Of a DNA stretch of 64,000 nt, positions 53,104 to 62,702 are shown one piece after another. The position numbers were made by a program, and so were the translations under genes. The notes under the pieces were generated by a model. That model was not told where the DNA came from and did no database searches. It saw nothing but the letters and a program-made list of their open reading frames with translations. This DNA is from Alkalicoccobacillus porphyridii (GTDB lineage: Bacteria; Bacillota; Bacilli; Bacillales; Bacillaceae_D), in contig NZ_VLXZ01000003.1 of NCBI RefSeq assembly GCF_007293315.1, forward strand, positions 62,001-126,000. The letters run 5' to 3'. Position 1 is the stretch's first letter. Every line of letters begins with the position of its first letter.

Positions 53104-54357
53104 TTATACTCGTTTAGATTGAACCGCTTCCTCATACTGCTGGATGTCCGTTAACCAGCTTTCCTTAACCGGCACCTGCTGTCTTAGACAGTACTCATCC
53201 CAAATCGCTCCAAAAGGATATGTTTTAAACTCTTCTAATAAAGCAAGTCTTTCTGTAAAGTTTCCTTGCTCTTGTAGATTTTTCAGATAATCACTTGGCT
53301 CAAGCAAGGCATATAACAAGGCTTTAACCGTGTTTCGTGTACCGATTGTCCAGGCTGCTACGCGATTAATACTTGCATCAAAGAAATCTAATCCAATATT
53401 CACTCTCTCAAGCGCATCTGACCGAACGATTTCATGTGCAATCTCTCTTAACTCATCATCAAAGGTCACCACATGATCACTATCCCAACGCACCGGACGC
53501 GAAACATGAAGCGCCACTCTCTCATTAAATAGAAGCAAGGATGATAGTTTGTTAGAAACGGTTTCTGTCGGATGGAAATGGCCAGAGTCAAGTAAGCAGA
53601 GCTTCTTATTTTGCTGGGCATAGCTCAGGTAGAATTCATGGGACCCTACCACATAGGCTTCTGATCCGATGCCGAATAATTTACTTTCGACAGCATCTAG
53701 AACTAGAGATTCATCATAGGACTCTGTAAAAATTTCATCTAAAGACTCTTTTAATCTTTTTCGAGGTGTGAGTCGATCACTCGGTACATCTTTATAGCCA
53801 TCAGGTACCCAAATATTAACTAGAGAAGGCGTGCCAAGCTGCTCTCCAAAGTAGGCTGCAATCTTACGGCTTGCCTTACAATGATTGATCCAGAACTCTC
53901 GAACCTCTGGGTCTGGGTGACTTAGCGTTAAGCCGTCCTCTGCTTTTGGGTGTGCGAATACAGTTGGATTAAAGTCTAAGCCGAGACCCCTTTCCTTTGC
54001 CCATGCTACCCATTTCTCAAAGTGCTTTGGTTCGATAGCATCCCGGTCTATATCCTCTCCATCTGTTTCAGCGTAAATCGCATGCAAATTCACACGATGC
54101 TTTCCAGGGATAAGCGCCAGTGCCTGATCTAAATCTGCACGAAGTTCATCCCCGTTCCGTGCTTTTCCTGGATAATTCCCCGTTACATCTATACCTCCTG
54201 AGAGTTCATTTTGAGCGACTTCAAATCCAGTAATGTCGTCTCCCTGCCAGCAGTGTACAGAAATCGGTACGTTCGCTAATGTTTTAAAAGCCTCTTCTAC
54301 ATCAACACCAAACCGTTCATAATGTGTTTTAGCTTCAGTAAATGCTGTGTTAGCCAT
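53104..54357 (-). CDS. rhaA: L-rhamnose isomerase
   Basis: The 417-residue TIM-barrel enzyme isomerises L-rhamnose to L-rhamnulose. Visible text typical of RhaA: '[14 protein letters not shown]', '[13 protein letters not shown]', '[15 protein letters not shown]', '[15 protein letters not shown]' and '[14 protein letters not shown]' with metal ligands. Overlaps the rhaB stop by 8 bp. Confidence 0.97.
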   Translation of the reverse strand: MANTAFTEAKTHYERFGVDVEEAFKTLANVPISVHCWQGDDITGFEVAQNELSGGIDVTGNYPGKARNGDELRADLDQALALIPGKHRVNLHAIYAETDGEDIDRDAIEPKHFEKWVAWAKERGLGLDFNPTVFAHPKAEDGLTLSHPDPEVREFWINHCKASRKIAAYFGEQLGTPSLVNIWVPDGYKDVPSDRLTPRKRLKESLDEIFTESYDESLVLDAVESKLFGIGSEAYVVGSHEFYLSYAQQNKKLCLLDSGHFHPTETVSNKLSSLLLFNERVALHVSRPVRWDSDHVVTFDDELREIAHEIVRSDALERVNIGLDFFDASINRVAAWTIGTRNTVKALLYALLEPSDYLKNLQEQGNFTERLALLEEFKTYPFGAIWDEYCLRQQVPVKESWLTDIQQYEEAVQSKRV

Positions 54358-55771
54358 GATGAACCTCTCCTCTATGTGGGTTGTAGTATTTTAACGGACA
54401 TGATCGTGCCACTATTTCTCGAGCCTCTGCTAAATTCCTAATCTTTCCCTTGGCGATCATTTGTACAATGACATTCCCAATAGCTGTAGCTTCAATTGGA
54501 CCTGCGACAACTTTTTTTCCCGTTTGATTGGCCAGTAGCTGATTCACGTATTCATTCTGAGCCCCGCCGCCAATGATATTAACTTGATCAAAGGTGTTCC
54601 CTACGATCTCTTCTATCTGATTGATTGAAGCTTGATAACTGTGAGTTAAACTATGAAACACACATGCCGCCACGTCGCCAGATTTTGCTGGTACTCGCTG
54701 ATTTGTCTCGATACAAGCAGCTTGTATCTCTTCAATCATATTGAGTGGATTCAAAAAGCGGGGTTGATCGACATCGATGATTGCTGGATCCTCTACTTTT
54801 TTACTTGCTTGCACAAGGTCATCAAAGGAATGGATGTCCCCATAAAGCCGTTTTACCTCTTGGATCATCCAAAAGCCCATAATATTTTTCAGAAATCTGA
54901 ATCTGTAGTCGACACCGCCTTCGTTAGTGAAGTTATACGCCAACGCTTTTTTACTACAAATGGGTTCTTCATTCTCCACCCCAAGCAAGGACCACGTTCC
55001 AGAGCTAAGATAAATCGTTTCTTTAGATTCGGGTACAGCCGCTACTGCAGAAGCTGTATCATGTGTAGCTGGAATAATAACCTCTAAATCAAAGCCGAAT
55101 TCATCAACAAGCTCTTCTCTAAGTCCACCTAAATGAGTTCCTGGCAAGACAATCTCTTCGAATAACTCAGAACGAACGCCAATGCTTTTAAGTAGAACAG
55201 GGTCCCATTCCTTGGTGAAGGCATTCATTAATTGTGTTGAGGTCGCGTTGGTATATTCATTGACCTTTTTTCCTGTTAGTAAAAAATGAAAGTAGTCTGG
55301 AAGCATTAAATATGACTGCGCTTGCTCAAGGATATCCGGGTGTGTTTTTTTCAAAGCTGCCAGCTGATAAATCGTATTAAACGGTTGGAATTGAATACCC
55401 GTATAGGAATAGATCTTCTCCTTCATCATATGCTGAGTGATTTCTTCCATTACGCCATCCGTCCGCGCATCACGATAGGCAACCGCTGGAGTCAGCATCT
55501 GACCTTCTCCATCTAACAACACAAAATCCACTGCCCACGTATCAACACCAATGCTGGTTGGTATAATGCCTTTGTCACGACACGCATGAACTCCCTGTTT
55601 GATCTCACTAAACAATGCGTCAACATCCCAGACTAACTGTCCAGATTTGCTTTTCATTTCATTTGAAAACCGATGAACCTCCTGAACAGTTAACTTCTGA
55701 TCTGTTATACTTCCCGCCATCACTCGTCCACCAGATGCCCCAAGGTCTACTGCTAGATGATGAGTTGTCAC
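54350..55771 (-). CDS. rhaB: Rhamnulokinase
   Basis: The 473-residue FGGY kinase phosphorylates L-rhamnulose. Signatures: '[16 protein letters not shown]', '[13 protein letters not shown]', '[10 protein letters not shown]', '[14 protein letters not shown]', '[11 protein letters not shown]', '[17 protein letters not shown]'. GTG start with GGGAGGGGG upstream. First gene of the operon; no rhamnose transporter or mutarotase gene is in the window. Confidence 0.96.
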   Translation of the reverse strand: MTTHHLAVDLGASGGRVMAGSITDQKLTVQEVHRFSNEMKSKSGQLVWDVDALFSEIKQGVHACRDKGIIPTSIGVDTWAVDFVLLDGEGQMLTPAVAYRDARTDGVMEEITQHMMKEKIYSYTGIQFQPFNTIYQLAALKKTHPDILEQAQSYLMLPDYFHFLLTGKKVNEYTNATSTQLMNAFTKEWDPVLLKSIGVRSELFEEIVLPGTHLGGLREELVDEFGFDLEVIIPATHDTASAVAAVPESKETIYLSSGTWSLLGVENEEPICSKKALAYNFTNEGGVDYRFRFLKNIMGFWMIQEVKRLYGDIHSFDDLVQASKKVEDPAIIDVDQPRFLNPLNMIEEIQAACIETNQRVPAKSGDVAACVFHSLTHSYQASINQIEEIVGNTFDQVNIIGGGAQNEYVNQLLANQTGKKVVAGPIEATAIGNVIVQMIAKGKIRNLAEAREIVARSCPLKYYNPHRGEVHHG

Positions 55772-55792
55772 TTTGAGTCAGTCCCCCTCCCG

Positions 55793-55806
55793 TGAAATCG
55801 CTTTCT
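55793..55806. promoter_or_regulatory. cre site at the rha operon promoter
   Basis: TGAAATCGCTTTCT matches the cre consensus with one mismatch and overlaps the rhaB leader. Predicts catabolite repression. Confidence 0.6.
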
Positions 55807-55963
55807 TTTTTCAGTATATAAAAAGAATAGGAAAGCCAATAGGTCCTCATTTATCTAATTCTATGTCCTTATTTGCAAAAGAAATATTAGTATGATTTCT
55901 ACTCTATTTTTATAGCTTGTTATGGTATGATTTTACTTAAAACCAGTAAAAAGGAGAATAAGA

Positions 55964-56275
55964 ATGGATATAACACTTGGACTCATAGCACTTGGTGGAG
56001 GAGTAGCCATCGGCGGTTATTTTATTGGAGATGGACTAAAGAATTTCAAAAACCCTTCGGCTAGTAGTAACCATACAGAGGAGCTAGAAGATTGGGGGCA
56101 GCCTAAACTAATCAAACAAAAAGATGTACATCACCATTTAGGCATTTCAAAAGAAGATGCACACTCACTTATAAAAGATTACCCTACAATTCCTCACCTA
56201 ACCATTAATGATCAAATCTATTACCCTACTAAAAAGCTTAAAAAATGGGCTAACACTTTGTCTGAGGAGCAATAA
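55964..56275 (+). CDS. Small membrane-anchored protein with HTH/excisionase-like C-terminus, unknown
   Basis: The 103-residue protein has one N-terminal glycine-rich membrane helix ('LGLIALGGGVAIGGYFIGDGL'), a short polar linker, and a soluble part ('KLIKQKDVHHHLGISKEDAHSLIKDYPTIPHLTINDQIYYPTKKLKKWA') that reads like a MerR/excisionase-type winged helix ending in a lysine-rich helix. AAAAAGGAGAATAAGA precedes ATG. No function is recognised; a membrane-tethered DNA-binding protein is possible. Confidence 0.75.
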   Translation: MDITLGLIALGGGVAIGGYFIGDGLKNFKNPSASSNHTEELEDWGQPKLIKQKDVHHHLGISKEDAHSLIKDYPTIPHLTINDQIYYPTKKLKKWANTLSEEQ

Positions 56276-56331
56276 GACAGGGTAAGGCCCTTATATTTTG
56301 TAAATACGGATTCCAATCCCTCTCTAAACAA

Positions 56332-56541
56332 GCGGAGGAAAATGAATGGCCGACACCTGCGAGATGAAAAGGAGTCCACTGAAAAAGTCATATAGAAATG
56401 AGCTCATGTGCACCGCTACAGGAGAAACCTACGCTTTCCACGGGAACGGCCTCAGCCCTTGAAGTGGAAGTGCGCCACTTCAATGTCTTCACACTCGTTC
56501 TGTTCCGTAAGAGTCTCCGGTTTCTCCTTCCGCTCCTGTTC
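56332..56541 (+). repeat. Element A copy 7 (left part only)
   Basis: GCGGAGGAAAATGAATGGCCGACACC (56332 onward) runs to GATGAAAAG (56363-56371), where a truncated B follows. No A right half was found after it. Confidence 0.6.
56372..56541 (+). mobile_element. Element B copy 5, right end missing
   Basis: GAGTCCACTGAAAAAGTCATATAGAAATGAGC begins it (shown in two parts of copy 1: GAGGCCACTGAAAAA, GTCATCTAGAAATGAGC). Relative to A it is inverted compared with copies 1 and 2. Core stem arms are kept but the last ~60 bp and inverted end are absent. Confidence 0.65.
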
Positions 56542-56686
56542 CCGATCAGACAAATGACCAACTTTCCTATTTAGGGAAATGAGGTCTTTTAAGTTTAAAA
56601 GATAAATACCCGCATCCCTGTGTAAAAAAATTATGTGGTACCTGCGTGTGTCACCTCTCACATGCTCGATACCTGCCCCACACCAA

Positions 56687-56813
56687 GCGGACGAAAATGG
56701 TGGGCCGACACCTGCGGGATGAGAAGGTTCAATGAGATAAATCGACGGAGTCGAGTTAGCTCATTACCTTCCCGCGGTAAGCGTGCCACCATTTTTGGGA
56801 GCGACAGCCGAAG
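56687..56813 (+). repeat. Element A copy 8, uninterrupted
   Basis: GCGGACGAAAATGGTGGGCC to GGGAGCGACAGCCGAAG. The B target reads GATGAGAAG here. Inverted arms CGAAAATGGTGGG and CCACCATTTTTGGG pair. Confidence 0.75.
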
Positions 56814-56825
56814 ACCCCCCACCTA

Positions 56826-57785
56826 TTAAACAGATGCCCGAAAGTCCTTTGGAGTCATACCAAACTCCCTTTGAAATACACGATAGAAATAACTGACGTT
56901 GTCATAGCCTACCTCGTGAACGATGGTGGTAATCGGCAGGTCTGTTTTTGCCAGCATTTCCTTTGCCACAGCCAGGCGTTTTTCTTTTAGCAATTGCTTG
57001 AAGGTTTGGTTGGTAATTTGCTTAATGATTTTACTTAATGCATAATCCTGTAGCTCCAGCTGTGAAGCCATATCTTTTAACGTCGCTGTTTTATACGAAC
57101 TATTAATATATTCAATTGTCTCTTGGACCCAGCTCGTATGTAGGGTTAACGTTTCGGCCCCTCCAAACTGATAATCACTTTGTGACAGCTCTACCAAGAG
57201 CAAACCCACCTTTAACTTCACTCGCGCTTTTGTCGCTTCCTGTGGTTGAAGCATTTCGTAGATAATAGATAGAAGAAGTTCCTGAATCGATTCATCTCCA
57301 TTGGTGTTAAAAGTAAGATATTGTCCTCGATAAGAATACGTATACAAACTATCCATTAAAAATCGGTAAATCGGTCCTTTCATATTTAAAAAGGAAAAGA
57401 TATACTCAAAGAAATTCGGCTGGATAATAAAATTGATGATGATATCCTCTTGTTTGCATGGCTGTATTTCATGATTAATATGCTGATTTAAAAACATCAG
57501 GTCTCCCTCGTTTAATGTGAGGGTTTTGTCTGCGACCGTTTGAGTGAGTGAGCCTCTTAGTACATAGCTGACCTCAATATAATCATGACTGTGCTTTGGA
57601 AAATGAGCAAAGCGTGTATGCTTACGTATCATCATCGATTCATCGTCAGCTAGAAATTTTTTGCTTTCCACCTGTGTAAAATGTGGTTGTGACGTATACG
57701 TTATAGTAGAGACCTTTTTATTTGAAAGGATCTCCTTTTCCTCCTTCGTTAATGGAGTAAGCTGTTTCAAGATGCGTTGCTTCAT
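56826..57785 (-). CDS. AraC-family transcriptional regulator
   Basis: The 319-residue protein has a cupin-like sensor region ('FPKHSHDYIEVSYVLRGSLTQTV', 'GDLMFLNQHINHEI') and a C-terminal double HTH ending 'PITTIVHEVGYDNVSYFYRVFQREFGMTPKDFR'. It lies 1 kb from rhaB on the same strand and could regulate rhamnose genes, or the divergent LytS-type gene 54 bp away. Target unproven. Confidence 0.9.
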   Translation of the reverse strand: MKQRILKQLTPLTKEEKEILSNKKVSTITYTSQPHFTQVESKKFLADDESMMIRKHTRFAHFPKHSHDYIEVSYVLRGSLTQTVADKTLTLNEGDLMFLNQHINHEIQPCKQEDIIINFIIQPNFFEYIFSFLNMKGPIYRFLMDSLYTYSYRGQYLTFNTNGDESIQELLLSIIYEMLQPQEATKARVKLKVGLLLVELSQSDYQFGGAETLTLHTSWVQETIEYINSSYKTATLKDMASQLELQDYALSKIIKQITNQTFKQLLKEKRLAVAKEMLAKTDLPITTIVHEVGYDNVSYFYRVFQREFGMTPKDFRASV

Positions 57786-57839
57786 TTAATATCACCACTT
57801 CCGCTTTTTAATGAGGATTTATCTAAGTGAGGGCCTGTT

Positions 57840-59609
57840 ATGATTGAACTTCTTGTTCCCATGCTTGAACGGCTGGGCATTATTGTTATGATTGCTTTTA
57901 TTTTAACTCGATTTAGCTTCTTCCGACACCTTATTACATCCAACCATTTAAACATTCAACAAAAGCTGATTGCGGTTGGATTCTTTGGGTTGTTCGGCAT
58001 TATTGGTACCTATTCCGGTTTAACCTTTAGTACAACAACTTCAGAGTTTGCACTTTGGGCAACAGATATAAATTCAGATGAAGCAATCGCTAATTTTAGG
58101 GTAATAGGTGTAGTCCTCGCAGGGTTGCTCGGTGGATATAAGGTTGGACTTGGTGCAGGATTGATTGCTGGTATTCATCGTTTCTTCCTTGGAGGCTACA
58201 CGGCCTTTCCGTGTGGAATTGCAACCATCCTTTCAGGTTTATTTGCTGGATTTTTCCGGAAGGATCATCAACGTCCAACCATATCTAAAGCTTTAGTTAT
58301 CGGGGCCGCTGCAGAGGCGGTTCAAATGCTTTTGATCCTGATCTTTGCCAGACCCTTTGACCGTGCTATGGTATTAATTGAAATGATTGCTCTTCCGATG
58401 ATTATTGCAAACGGACTAGGCTGTGCTCTCTTTCTTCTTATCATCAAAAATGTAATTGATCAAGAAGATAAGGTTGGTGCCTCTCAAACACAGCTTTCTC
58501 TACGGATTGCCGACCAGACGCTTGCCTATTTACGGAAGGGACTAACCGTACATTCGGCTCAAGCCGTCTGTCAGATCTTACACAATGAGACACACACCAT
58601 TGCCGTAGCAATGACAAATAAATCGAATATCCTTGCCCATGTCGGTCTAGCAAGTGACCACCACCAACAAAAAAGTCCGATTCAAACTCAGGTAACTCGT
58701 GATGTCATCCAATCTGGCCAATTAGTCATTGCCAAAAATCAAATGATTCATTGTTCTCATTCATCCTGTCCACTTAGGGCAGCCGTCATTGCTCCGCTTA
58801 AACTAAGAGGAGAAACCATTGGTACGTTAAAGTTTTACTTTCATTCTGAGAAGGATATTGGACCTCTTTCCATGGAACTCATCTCCGGATTAAGTGTACT
58901 GCTGAGTAGTCAATTGGAAATTGCGAATGCTGACCATGCGTATAAACTAGCTCAAGAAGCGGAAATCAATGCTCTGCAGGCACAGATTAGCCCGCACTTT
59001 CTTTTTAATTCTTTAAATACCATTACATCTTTAATAAGAATTGATCCTAAACAGGCTAGGAAGCTGCTTGTCTCTCTCTCGCATTTCTTAAGGCAAAATC
59101 TATCAGCAACAACGGAAAGCTCCATTACTCTTGAGCAAGAGCTAAAGCACCTGCAAGCCTACTTAACCATTGAGAAAACGCGTTTCTCAGATAAATTTAT
59201 GGTTACATATGATGTGGATGAAACCTGTCTTAATCAAAGAATTCCTCCGCTCACACTGCAGCCGATTGTTGAGAATGCGATTAAACATGGGATTTATCCG
59301 TTAGATCGTCATTGCACATTAGAAATCACTATTAAACAGGATGACCAGAGGATGATTGTTGCTGTAAAGGATTCGGGAAATGGGATGAATCAAGACCGCG
59401 TTGAAGAGCTTGGGCTAGGCTATGTCTCCTCAGAGAAAGGAACGGGACTTGCTCTTCACAACATTAATCGCCGCCTTTCATTGATGTATGGTTCAGAAGC
59501 AGCATTGACTATTCAGAGTGCGCCGAATAAAGGAACCAACGTGAGTTTTGCCATTCCATTTAAAGGGGGGAGCCTAAATGCCACAAATGATCCGCACGTT
59601 AGTAGTTGA
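57840..59609 (+). CDS. LytS-type sensor histidine kinase
   Basis: The 589-residue protein has six N-terminal helices of the 5TMR-LYT type ('IGTYSGLTFSTTTSEFALWATDINSDEAIANFRVIGVVLAGLLGG'), a GAF-like region (about 220-360), the H-box 'ISPHFLFNSLNTITSLIR', and a HATPase with 'PPLTLQPIVENAIKHGI'. LytS/BtsS-type kinases sense extracellular pyruvate or related metabolites. GTGAGGGCCTGTT precedes ATG. Overlaps the response regulator by 32 bp. Confidence 0.93.
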   Translation: MIELLVPMLERLGIIVMIAFILTRFSFFRHLITSNHLNIQQKLIAVGFFGLFGIIGTYSGLTFSTTTSEFALWATDINSDEAIANFRVIGVVLAGLLGGYKVGLGAGLIAGIHRFFLGGYTAFPCGIATILSGLFAGFFRKDHQRPTISKALVIGAAAEAVQMLLILIFARPFDRAMVLIEMIALPMIIANGLGCALFLLIIKNVIDQEDKVGASQTQLSLRIADQTLAYLRKGLTVHSAQAVCQILHNETHTIAVAMTNKSNILAHVGLASDHHQQKSPIQTQVTRDVIQSGQLVIAKNQMIHCSHSSCPLRAAVIAPLKLRGETIGTLKFYFHSEKDIGPLSMELISGLSVLLSSQLEIANADHAYKLAQEAEINALQAQISPHFLFNSLNTITSLIRIDPKQARKLLVSLSHFLRQNLSATTESSITLEQELKHLQAYLTIEKTRFSDKFMVTYDVDETCLNQRIPPLTLQPIVENAIKHGIYPLDRHCTLEITIKQDDQRMIVAVKDSGNGMNQDRVEELGLGYVSSEKGTGLALHNINRRLSLMYGSEAALTIQSAPNKGTNVSFAIPFKGGSLNATNDPHVSS

Positions 59610-60306
59610 TGATGAACGCTACAATCGAGAAGAGCTTATATACTTACTCAGTCAATATGAGACGATCGAGATCATCGGTGAAGCAGATACGGGAGAAGCA
59701 TGCCTTGTACAAGCGATGAAGCTACAGCCCGACCTCCTGTTTTTAGATATTGAGATGCCCATTATGAATGGTATGCAGGCTGCAAAAGCACTCCAGGAGC
59801 TCAGGAACATTCCTTTAATTGTGTTCGCTACAGCTCATCCCCAATTTGCCGTAGAAGCCTTTAAGTATGAGGCAATCGATTATTTATTAAAGCCGTATGA
59901 TGAGGAGCAACTCTACAAATCAATTGAGCGAATCAAACAGAGGCTACTAATTGAGGAGGCTCCTCAGCCTACAACCACTGGTAAGCTACCTGTAGAAGCG
60001 AACGGGGATGTTTATTATTTGGAACCAACTGACATTCTCTATATGTATCGAGATGAAAAGCTATCAAGAATTGTTTCAAAAAAGGGCAGATTTGAAAGCA
60101 AGACACCGTTAAAGGAATTAGAGTTGCGGCTAGAACCATTCTCCTTCTTCCGCATTCATAAAAGCTATCTTGTGAACCTGCAGGCGGTGACTAGACTTTC
60201 TCCATGGTTTAATGGGGCTTATCACCTTGAACTAGAAGGCGTTAAGGAACAGCTTGCTGTCAGTAGAAACTACGTTAAAGAACTAAGGAAACGATTGGAA
60301 CTCTAG
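59578..60306 (+). CDS. LytT-type response regulator (LytTR DNA-binding domain)
   Basis: The 242-residue protein has a receiver domain with D57 in 'LLFLDIEMPIMNG' and a LytTR output domain ('VYYLEPTDILYMYRDEKLSRIVSKKGRFESKTPLKELELRL..FFRIHKSYLVNL'). Partner of the kinase upstream; predicted to activate the CstA-type gene downstream. A terminator overlaps the stop, so cstA has its own promoter. Confidence 0.94.
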   Translation: MPQMIRTLVVDDERYNREELIYLLSQYETIEIIGEADTGEACLVQAMKLQPDLLFLDIEMPIMNGMQAAKALQELRNIPLIVFATAHPQFAVEAFKYEAIDYLLKPYDEEQLYKSIERIKQRLLIEEAPQPTTTGKLPVEANGDVYYLEPTDILYMYRDEKLSRIVSKKGRFESKTPLKELELRLEPFSFFRIHKSYLVNLQAVTRLSPWFNGAYHLELEGVKEQLAVSRNYVKELRKRLEL

Positions 60307-60330
60307 TCTACTGACCCCGAGTTCCTTTTT
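60297..60330 (+). terminator. Terminator overlapping the response regulator stop codon
   Basis: GGAACTC (60297-60303) pairs with GAGTTCC (60319-60325), followed by TTTTT. The left arm includes the last codons and part of the leader to TAG. Confidence 0.8.
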
Positions 60331-60456
60331 ACATTTCAGCTTCAAATTCCTGCACCATGAGACCCATTTTTAACATGTTACTCTCTAAAAGAACTACACA
60401 GCTTCTATTCCTATTATACTAATGAAACCGTATTCAATCGTTGTAGGAGGAACAGT

Positions 60457-61908
60457 ATGTATACTTTTTTAGGTGGTATTCTATTACTTATTGTCGGCTA
60501 TTTTACATATGGTAAAATCGTTGAAAAAATCTTTATTCCAAAGGCTGAACGCACAACACCAGCCTATACAAAGGCAGATGGTGTTGATTACCTGCCCATG
60601 AGCCAAAATAAAAACTCATTAATTCAATTAATTAGTATAGCCGGGATTGGACCTATATTTGGACCAATTATGGGGGCTCTTTATGGACCTGTTGCTTTTT
60701 TATGGATTGTATTTGGTTGTATATTCGCCGGAGCTGTTCACGATTATCTAACAGGCATGATTTCCATTCGTAATGGTGGAGCTCACTTACCAGCACTTGC
60801 AGGGAAGTTTCTAGGTAAATCTATGAGGCACGTTGTAAATGCCTTTTCTATTCTTTTACTACTTCTAGTCGGAACCGTTTTTGTCACATCACCTGCTGAT
60901 CTACTTGTTGATCTAGTGAATGGATCAGTTCCTGCTATTGTCTTTATCGTGATTATCTTTATCTATTTTGTACTAGCAACGATCCTTCCTATTGATAAAA
61001 TCATCGGAAGCATTTACCCATATTTCGGTGCGTTATTGCTAATAAGTGCGCTAGGGATAGGTTTGGGATTAATTGTGAATAGGGCGGCAATTCCTGAGCT
61101 AAGCTTTACCAATTTCCACCCAGAAAGCGCACCGATCTTTCCATTATTATTCTTAACGATTTCCTGTGGAGCATTATCCGGATTTCACGCTACACAGTCG
61201 CCAATCATCTCTCGAACTACCCAGAATGAGAGTCAGGGCCGTAGAATTTTTTATGGCATGATGATTGCAGAAGGTATTATCGCGATGATTTGGGCAGCTG
61301 CGGCTATGAGCCTATTTGATGGACCGGTCAGCTTAAACGAGCTAATTAACACGATTGGTACAGCTGGTATTGTGGCTGAAGCTTCTACGCTTATGCTCGG
61401 TTCAGTATTTGGAACGCTAGCTATTCTTGGTGTTATTATTCTACCAATCACATCAGGGGATACGGCCTTCAGAAGTGCGCGGATGATTATCGCCGATTAT
61501 ATTAATGTTCCACAAAAAAAGATTGCTAGTAGACTATGGATTGCATTGCCCCTGTTTGTCATCTCAGTTTTCTTAACGACGATTGACTTCACCCTATTAT
61601 GGAGATATTTCTCTTGGGCGAACCAGTCAACAGCTGTGATCGCACTTTGGGTTGGAACGATGTATCTATTTATTGCTAAACGAAACTATTGGATCTCCAT
61701 CATCCCTGCCATATTCATGACAATGGCGTGTGCTACCTATATCTTAAACGCACCAATAGGATTCAACCTTTCTATGGCCACCTCCTACCCAGTTGCCGCT
61801 GTTATCACACTAGTGATCATCGGATTATTCTTTAAAGCAGCGAGGAAGGCTAGAGCTGATGGTCTGCCGCTTGAAGAGGATATTTCGGACTGGAAGAAGC
61901 CGGCGTAA
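60457..61908 (+). CDS. cstA: CstA-family transporter (carbon starvation protein; pyruvate-type)
   Basis: The 483-residue membrane protein has 12-13 helices and the CstA start 'GYFTYGKIVEKIFIPKAERTTPAYTKADGVDYLPM', 'IAGIGPIFGPIMGALYGPVAF', 'GCIFAGAVHDYLTGMISIRNGG', and 'GFHATQSPIISRTTQNE'. CstA/BtsT proteins import pyruvate or peptides in enterobacteria. Adjacent LytS/LytT genes mirror the BtsSR-BtsT arrangement, favouring pyruvate. GTAGGAGGAACAGT precedes ATG; a TATACT -10 candidate lies about 45 bp upstream. Confidence 0.92.
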   Translation: MYTFLGGILLLIVGYFTYGKIVEKIFIPKAERTTPAYTKADGVDYLPMSQNKNSLIQLISIAGIGPIFGPIMGALYGPVAFLWIVFGCIFAGAVHDYLTGMISIRNGGAHLPALAGKFLGKSMRHVVNAFSILLLLLVGTVFVTSPADLLVDLVNGSVPAIVFIVIIFIYFVLATILPIDKIIGSIYPYFGALLLISALGIGLGLIVNRAAIPELSFTNFHPESAPIFPLLFLTISCGALSGFHATQSPIISRTTQNESQGRRIFYGMMIAEGIIAMIWAAAAMSLFDGPVSLNELINTIGTAGIVAEASTLMLGSVFGTLAILGVIILPITSGDTAFRSARMIIADYINVPQKKIASRLWIALPLFVISVFLTTIDFTLLWRYFSWANQSTAVIALWVGTMYLFIAKRNYWISIIPAIFMTMACATYILNAPIGFNLSMATSYPVAAVITLVIIGLFFKAARKARADGLPLEEDISDWKKPA

Positions 61909-61948
61909 GTTGTTTGAAGAGGCTAGGAAACTAACTAGCTAAAAAGGC

Positions 61949-61996
61949 AAAAAAGATCTCCCTCAACTCTATTTACGTTGATGGGAGATCTTTTTT
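61949..61996. terminator. Bidirectional terminator between cstA and the 62032 gene
   Basis: AAAAGATCTCCC-CAAC pairs with GTTG-GGGAGATCTTTTTT. A- and T-runs on either side serve both directions. Confidence 0.88.
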
Positions 61997-62031
61997 ATAA
62001 TTTAACTGGTTTTTATCTCATTCATTAAAAT

Positions 62032-62433
62032 TTATTCTGTACCAATGTATATTTCAAATTTGCCTATAATGGTTTTACCATCTTCTTTGTATAAAGGGAT
62101 TTCAATATCCTGATTACGTTCCCTCTCTTCCTGTTTCTTTAGTGCTTCTACTGGTGATTTAGGTTTATCTGCTTCCCCTGTAACCTCATCTAAATCTATT
62201 TTTTTAACATAGCCGTTCGTTCCATTTGTTCCAATAGCAGAGATAAGATCAGGCTCCTCTTCGGAAGATTCTACAAATAGAGCAGACCCGTATGTTTCTC
62301 CTGCACCATTCTTTGGATAATCATTTTCTTCTAGCCCACCACCAAATGCTGTTTGAATAGAAAAGACCCCAACTAATACTCCGATCAGAAAAGTAGCTAC
62401 TATCACGCTTATTTTTAGTGACTGTTTTATCAT
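62032..62433 (-). CDS. Secreted or membrane-anchored protein of unknown function
   Basis: The 133-residue protein has one N-terminal helix ('ISVIVATFLIGVLVGVFSIQTAF') that could be a signal or anchor, then an acidic soluble part with 'GETYGSALF', 'PDLISAIGTNGTNGYVKKIDLDEV' and 'IPLYKEDGKTIIGKFEI'. Similar text occurs in uncharacterised Bacillus proteins. AAAGGAGCAATTAAT precedes ATG. No function proposed. Confidence 0.72.
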   Translation of the reverse strand: MIKQSLKISVIVATFLIGVLVGVFSIQTAFGGGLEENDYPKNGAGETYGSALFVESSEEEPDLISAIGTNGTNGYVKKIDLDEVTGEADKPKSPVEALKKQEERERNQDIEIPLYKEDGKTIIGKFEIYIGTE

Positions 62434-62702
62434 ATTAATTGCTCCTTTGCATATTCAATTTGTTAGTTTTCGTGAAGTAATAGTGACATCCTTACCATAA
62501 ATTATTCTCTTCTTAAGTATATATCAAATTTGTAAATTGAATAACAATGTAAATCCATTATTTTCATAAAGTTTAGTTCAAAGGATCCGCTTTATTTCCG
62601 ACTTCTAATTCAAATTCGACAGCATTTTACATGACCCTGCTTTTCACGATATAGTAAACAGGATTTATTAAAAATAGAGAGAAAATTAGGAGTGTGAGTA
62701 AC

